A stretch of 64,000 nucleotides of DNA from Stictocephala bisonia (lineage: Eukaryota; Arthropoda; Insecta; Hemiptera; Membracidae): positions 1 to 64,000 of the forward strand of contig JAQJVL010002675.1 of the NCBI GenBank assembly GCA_035578905.1. Reading direction: 5' to 3'. Below the pieces are notes generated by a model that saw only the letters and a list, made by a program, of their open reading frames with translations, ran no database searches and was not told the DNA's origin. Shown here in pieces: positions 62,909 through 64,000 of this stretch. Positions within the stretch are counted from its first letter, which is position 1. The number at the start of each line of letters is the position of its first letter. Made by a program: the position numbers and the translations under genes.

Positions 62909-63417
62909 CTGAAACAATAAATATTATATTGCTACAGGAATAGTGTGATCTAATAGTATAAAATAATTTTAAATATAAAACAAGTTTAATATATAAATAT
63001 ACTGCTTATATTTAAAAGCAATTCGTAGGCTACCGCCTTTTTTAATGGACAAATTTTATCACTGTCCTTTACCATCACAAACGAAGTCCAGTATTTCATT
63101 TTATTATAAAGATGTGAAATAGAAAACAGCAATACTATTTCTAAAATAGTATTGCTATTATTGATAGATCTAATAAACAATATGGCAGCACTAAAACTAC
63201 AACAGTTAAAACTTTCTAAATATATTTAAATCAGTGCTAATATATTTAAATTAAATATGTAAAAATTAACTTTTCAAGAGAAACCAAAAAAATATATATT
63301 TAATGAAAAATTAACATTTCAAGAGAAAACAAAAAATACATATTTAATGCATAATATTCATTTTAAGTAACTCATTATTGCAAAACAGTTGTTAGTACAG
63401 TAGTCCTTATCTCATAG
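62909..63417. other. Intron of POGLUT2/3, AT-rich
   Basis: Only a short duplicated TTTAATG.A.AATTAACATTTCAAGAGAAA-type segment (63265-63360). The upstream exons of the glucosyltransferase were not found here. Confidence 0.4.
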
Positions 63418-64000
63418 GATACAGAGCATCCAAACATCTGGGCTTGCAAAAAATTAGTGAGCTTACAAACATATAGGCTCACTAATTGTGTAAGAGTAAA
63501 TTTCACTACTGAGGAACCTGATGTACCGGTAGTAGTGAACAGTACACCTAATCGACAAGCTACGAATAATAAGAAAAACCAAAAGAAAATATTTATTTTT
63601 GGAGACAGTCATGGTAGGGATTTAGCTTTTTATTTACAAAACTTAGTAAGTACTGATGAATTTAATATTTTTTCTTTATGCAGGCCTAGTGCAAAAATCT
63701 TTGATGTTATTAGAGATGCCGAGGACTTTGTAAAGGATATGACTATGGTAGATTTTGTAGTAATTGTAGCAGGTAGTAATGATGTGAAAGTAGGGCTAAA
63801 AACTGTTCTTACCAATAAGGTAAAAGAAAAAATCAGGTACATAAGCAGTAAAACTAATATTGTATTTGTTGATTTGCCGCAGAGGTATGATAGGGTAGAT
63901 TTAGCTAATGATGTGGACTGGTGTAATTTTAATCTTTATAGGGACTCAACGACAAAAGATAGTAGATTTATAGAACTTAGCTACTTTGATAGGAATATGT
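63418..64000 (+). CDS. SGNH/GDSL-esterase-like ORF, probable LINE ORF1, open at the window edge
   Basis: The frame is free of stops from 63418 (after a TAG) to the last base, 194 codons, without an early Met. Around 63595 it reads KKIFIFGDSHGRDLAFYLQ, with GDSH like block I (nucleophile Ser) of SGNH hydrolases. Later come VDFVVIVAGSNDVKVG (block III GxND) and SKTNIVFVDLPQRYDR. Such esterase-like domains are known from ORF1 of some CR1-type LINEs and from uncharacterised insect proteins beside reverse transcriptases. It lies in an intron of the glucosyltransferase on the other strand, which suits an element. An acetyl- or phospholipid-type esterase activity is an inference only. Confidence 0.65.

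Noticed and set aside
1..64000. U12-type (minor) introns in the two host genes
   Set aside because: None of the donors has the RTATCCTT consensus; all look U2-type.

Overview
This window is AT-rich animal nuclear DNA, most likely from an insect with a large, transposon-rich genome. Evidence: GT-AG introns of 0.3-15 kb, two conserved metazoan genes split into small exons, many decayed LINEs, several Tc1/mariner-type and other DNA transposons, tRNA-derived SINEs, long (TA)n arrays, and TTAGG-type (insect telomere-like) steps at the ends of one repeat family. A hemipteran or similar insect is possible, but the sequence does not fix the species.

Two host genes lie tail to tail. On the + strand, 2866-47901 holds eight coding exons of ZRSR2/Urp, the U2AF35-related protein that recognises 3' splice sites, including those of U12-type introns. 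The exons join in one frame into 565 residues plus a stop: charged N-terminal coiled coil, CCCH zinc finger, UHM domain, second CCCH finger, RS domain. The first few N-terminal residues are on an exon I did not find. On the - strand, 62908-58997 holds the last four exons of a POGLUT2/3 (KDELC-type) protein O-glucosyltransferase. They give 301 residues and end in an HDEL ER-retrieval signal on a small exon at 58997-59116, which is easy to miss because the previous exon runs into a stop in its intron. The 5' half of the gene is beyond the right edge.

The rest is mobile and repetitive DNA. Intron 1 of ZRSR2 (2958-10431) has a LINE remnant split by a mariner and a 3.3-kb array of 56 copies of a 59-bp unit. 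Intron 4 (12024-19836) has a Tc1-like element with an RTE LINE inside it, bounded by a 15-bp target duplication, then a LINE fragment with inverted ends. Intron 5 (19981-34852) has two inverted pieces of a Ty3/gypsy integrase, an RTE remnant, a LINE with an intact YADD box, a perfect 146-bp inverted repeat around (TA)n, two opposed SINE-like copies and a CAGGG-ended element. Intron 6 (35080-41686) has a 3.4-kb LINE and a long-TIR element. Intron 7 (41847-47279) has a pogo-like element, a Harbinger remnant, a tRNA-Met-derived SINE and a Penelope-like remnant. The region between the genes (47902-58996) has a tandem duplication, a foldback element, a piggyBac-like element, two SINEs and a LINE.

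The most interesting signal is that the tRNA-derived SINE at 57051-57255 shares its 3' hairpin tail with the LINE at 25752-28518 and with a solo LINE end at 2470-2535. The stem is kept by compensatory base changes, the pattern expected when a LINE reverse transcriptase recognises a specific tail and mobilises a SINE. At the right edge an open frame with GDSH and GSND motifs looks like the SGNH-esterase ORF1 of another LINE running out of the window.
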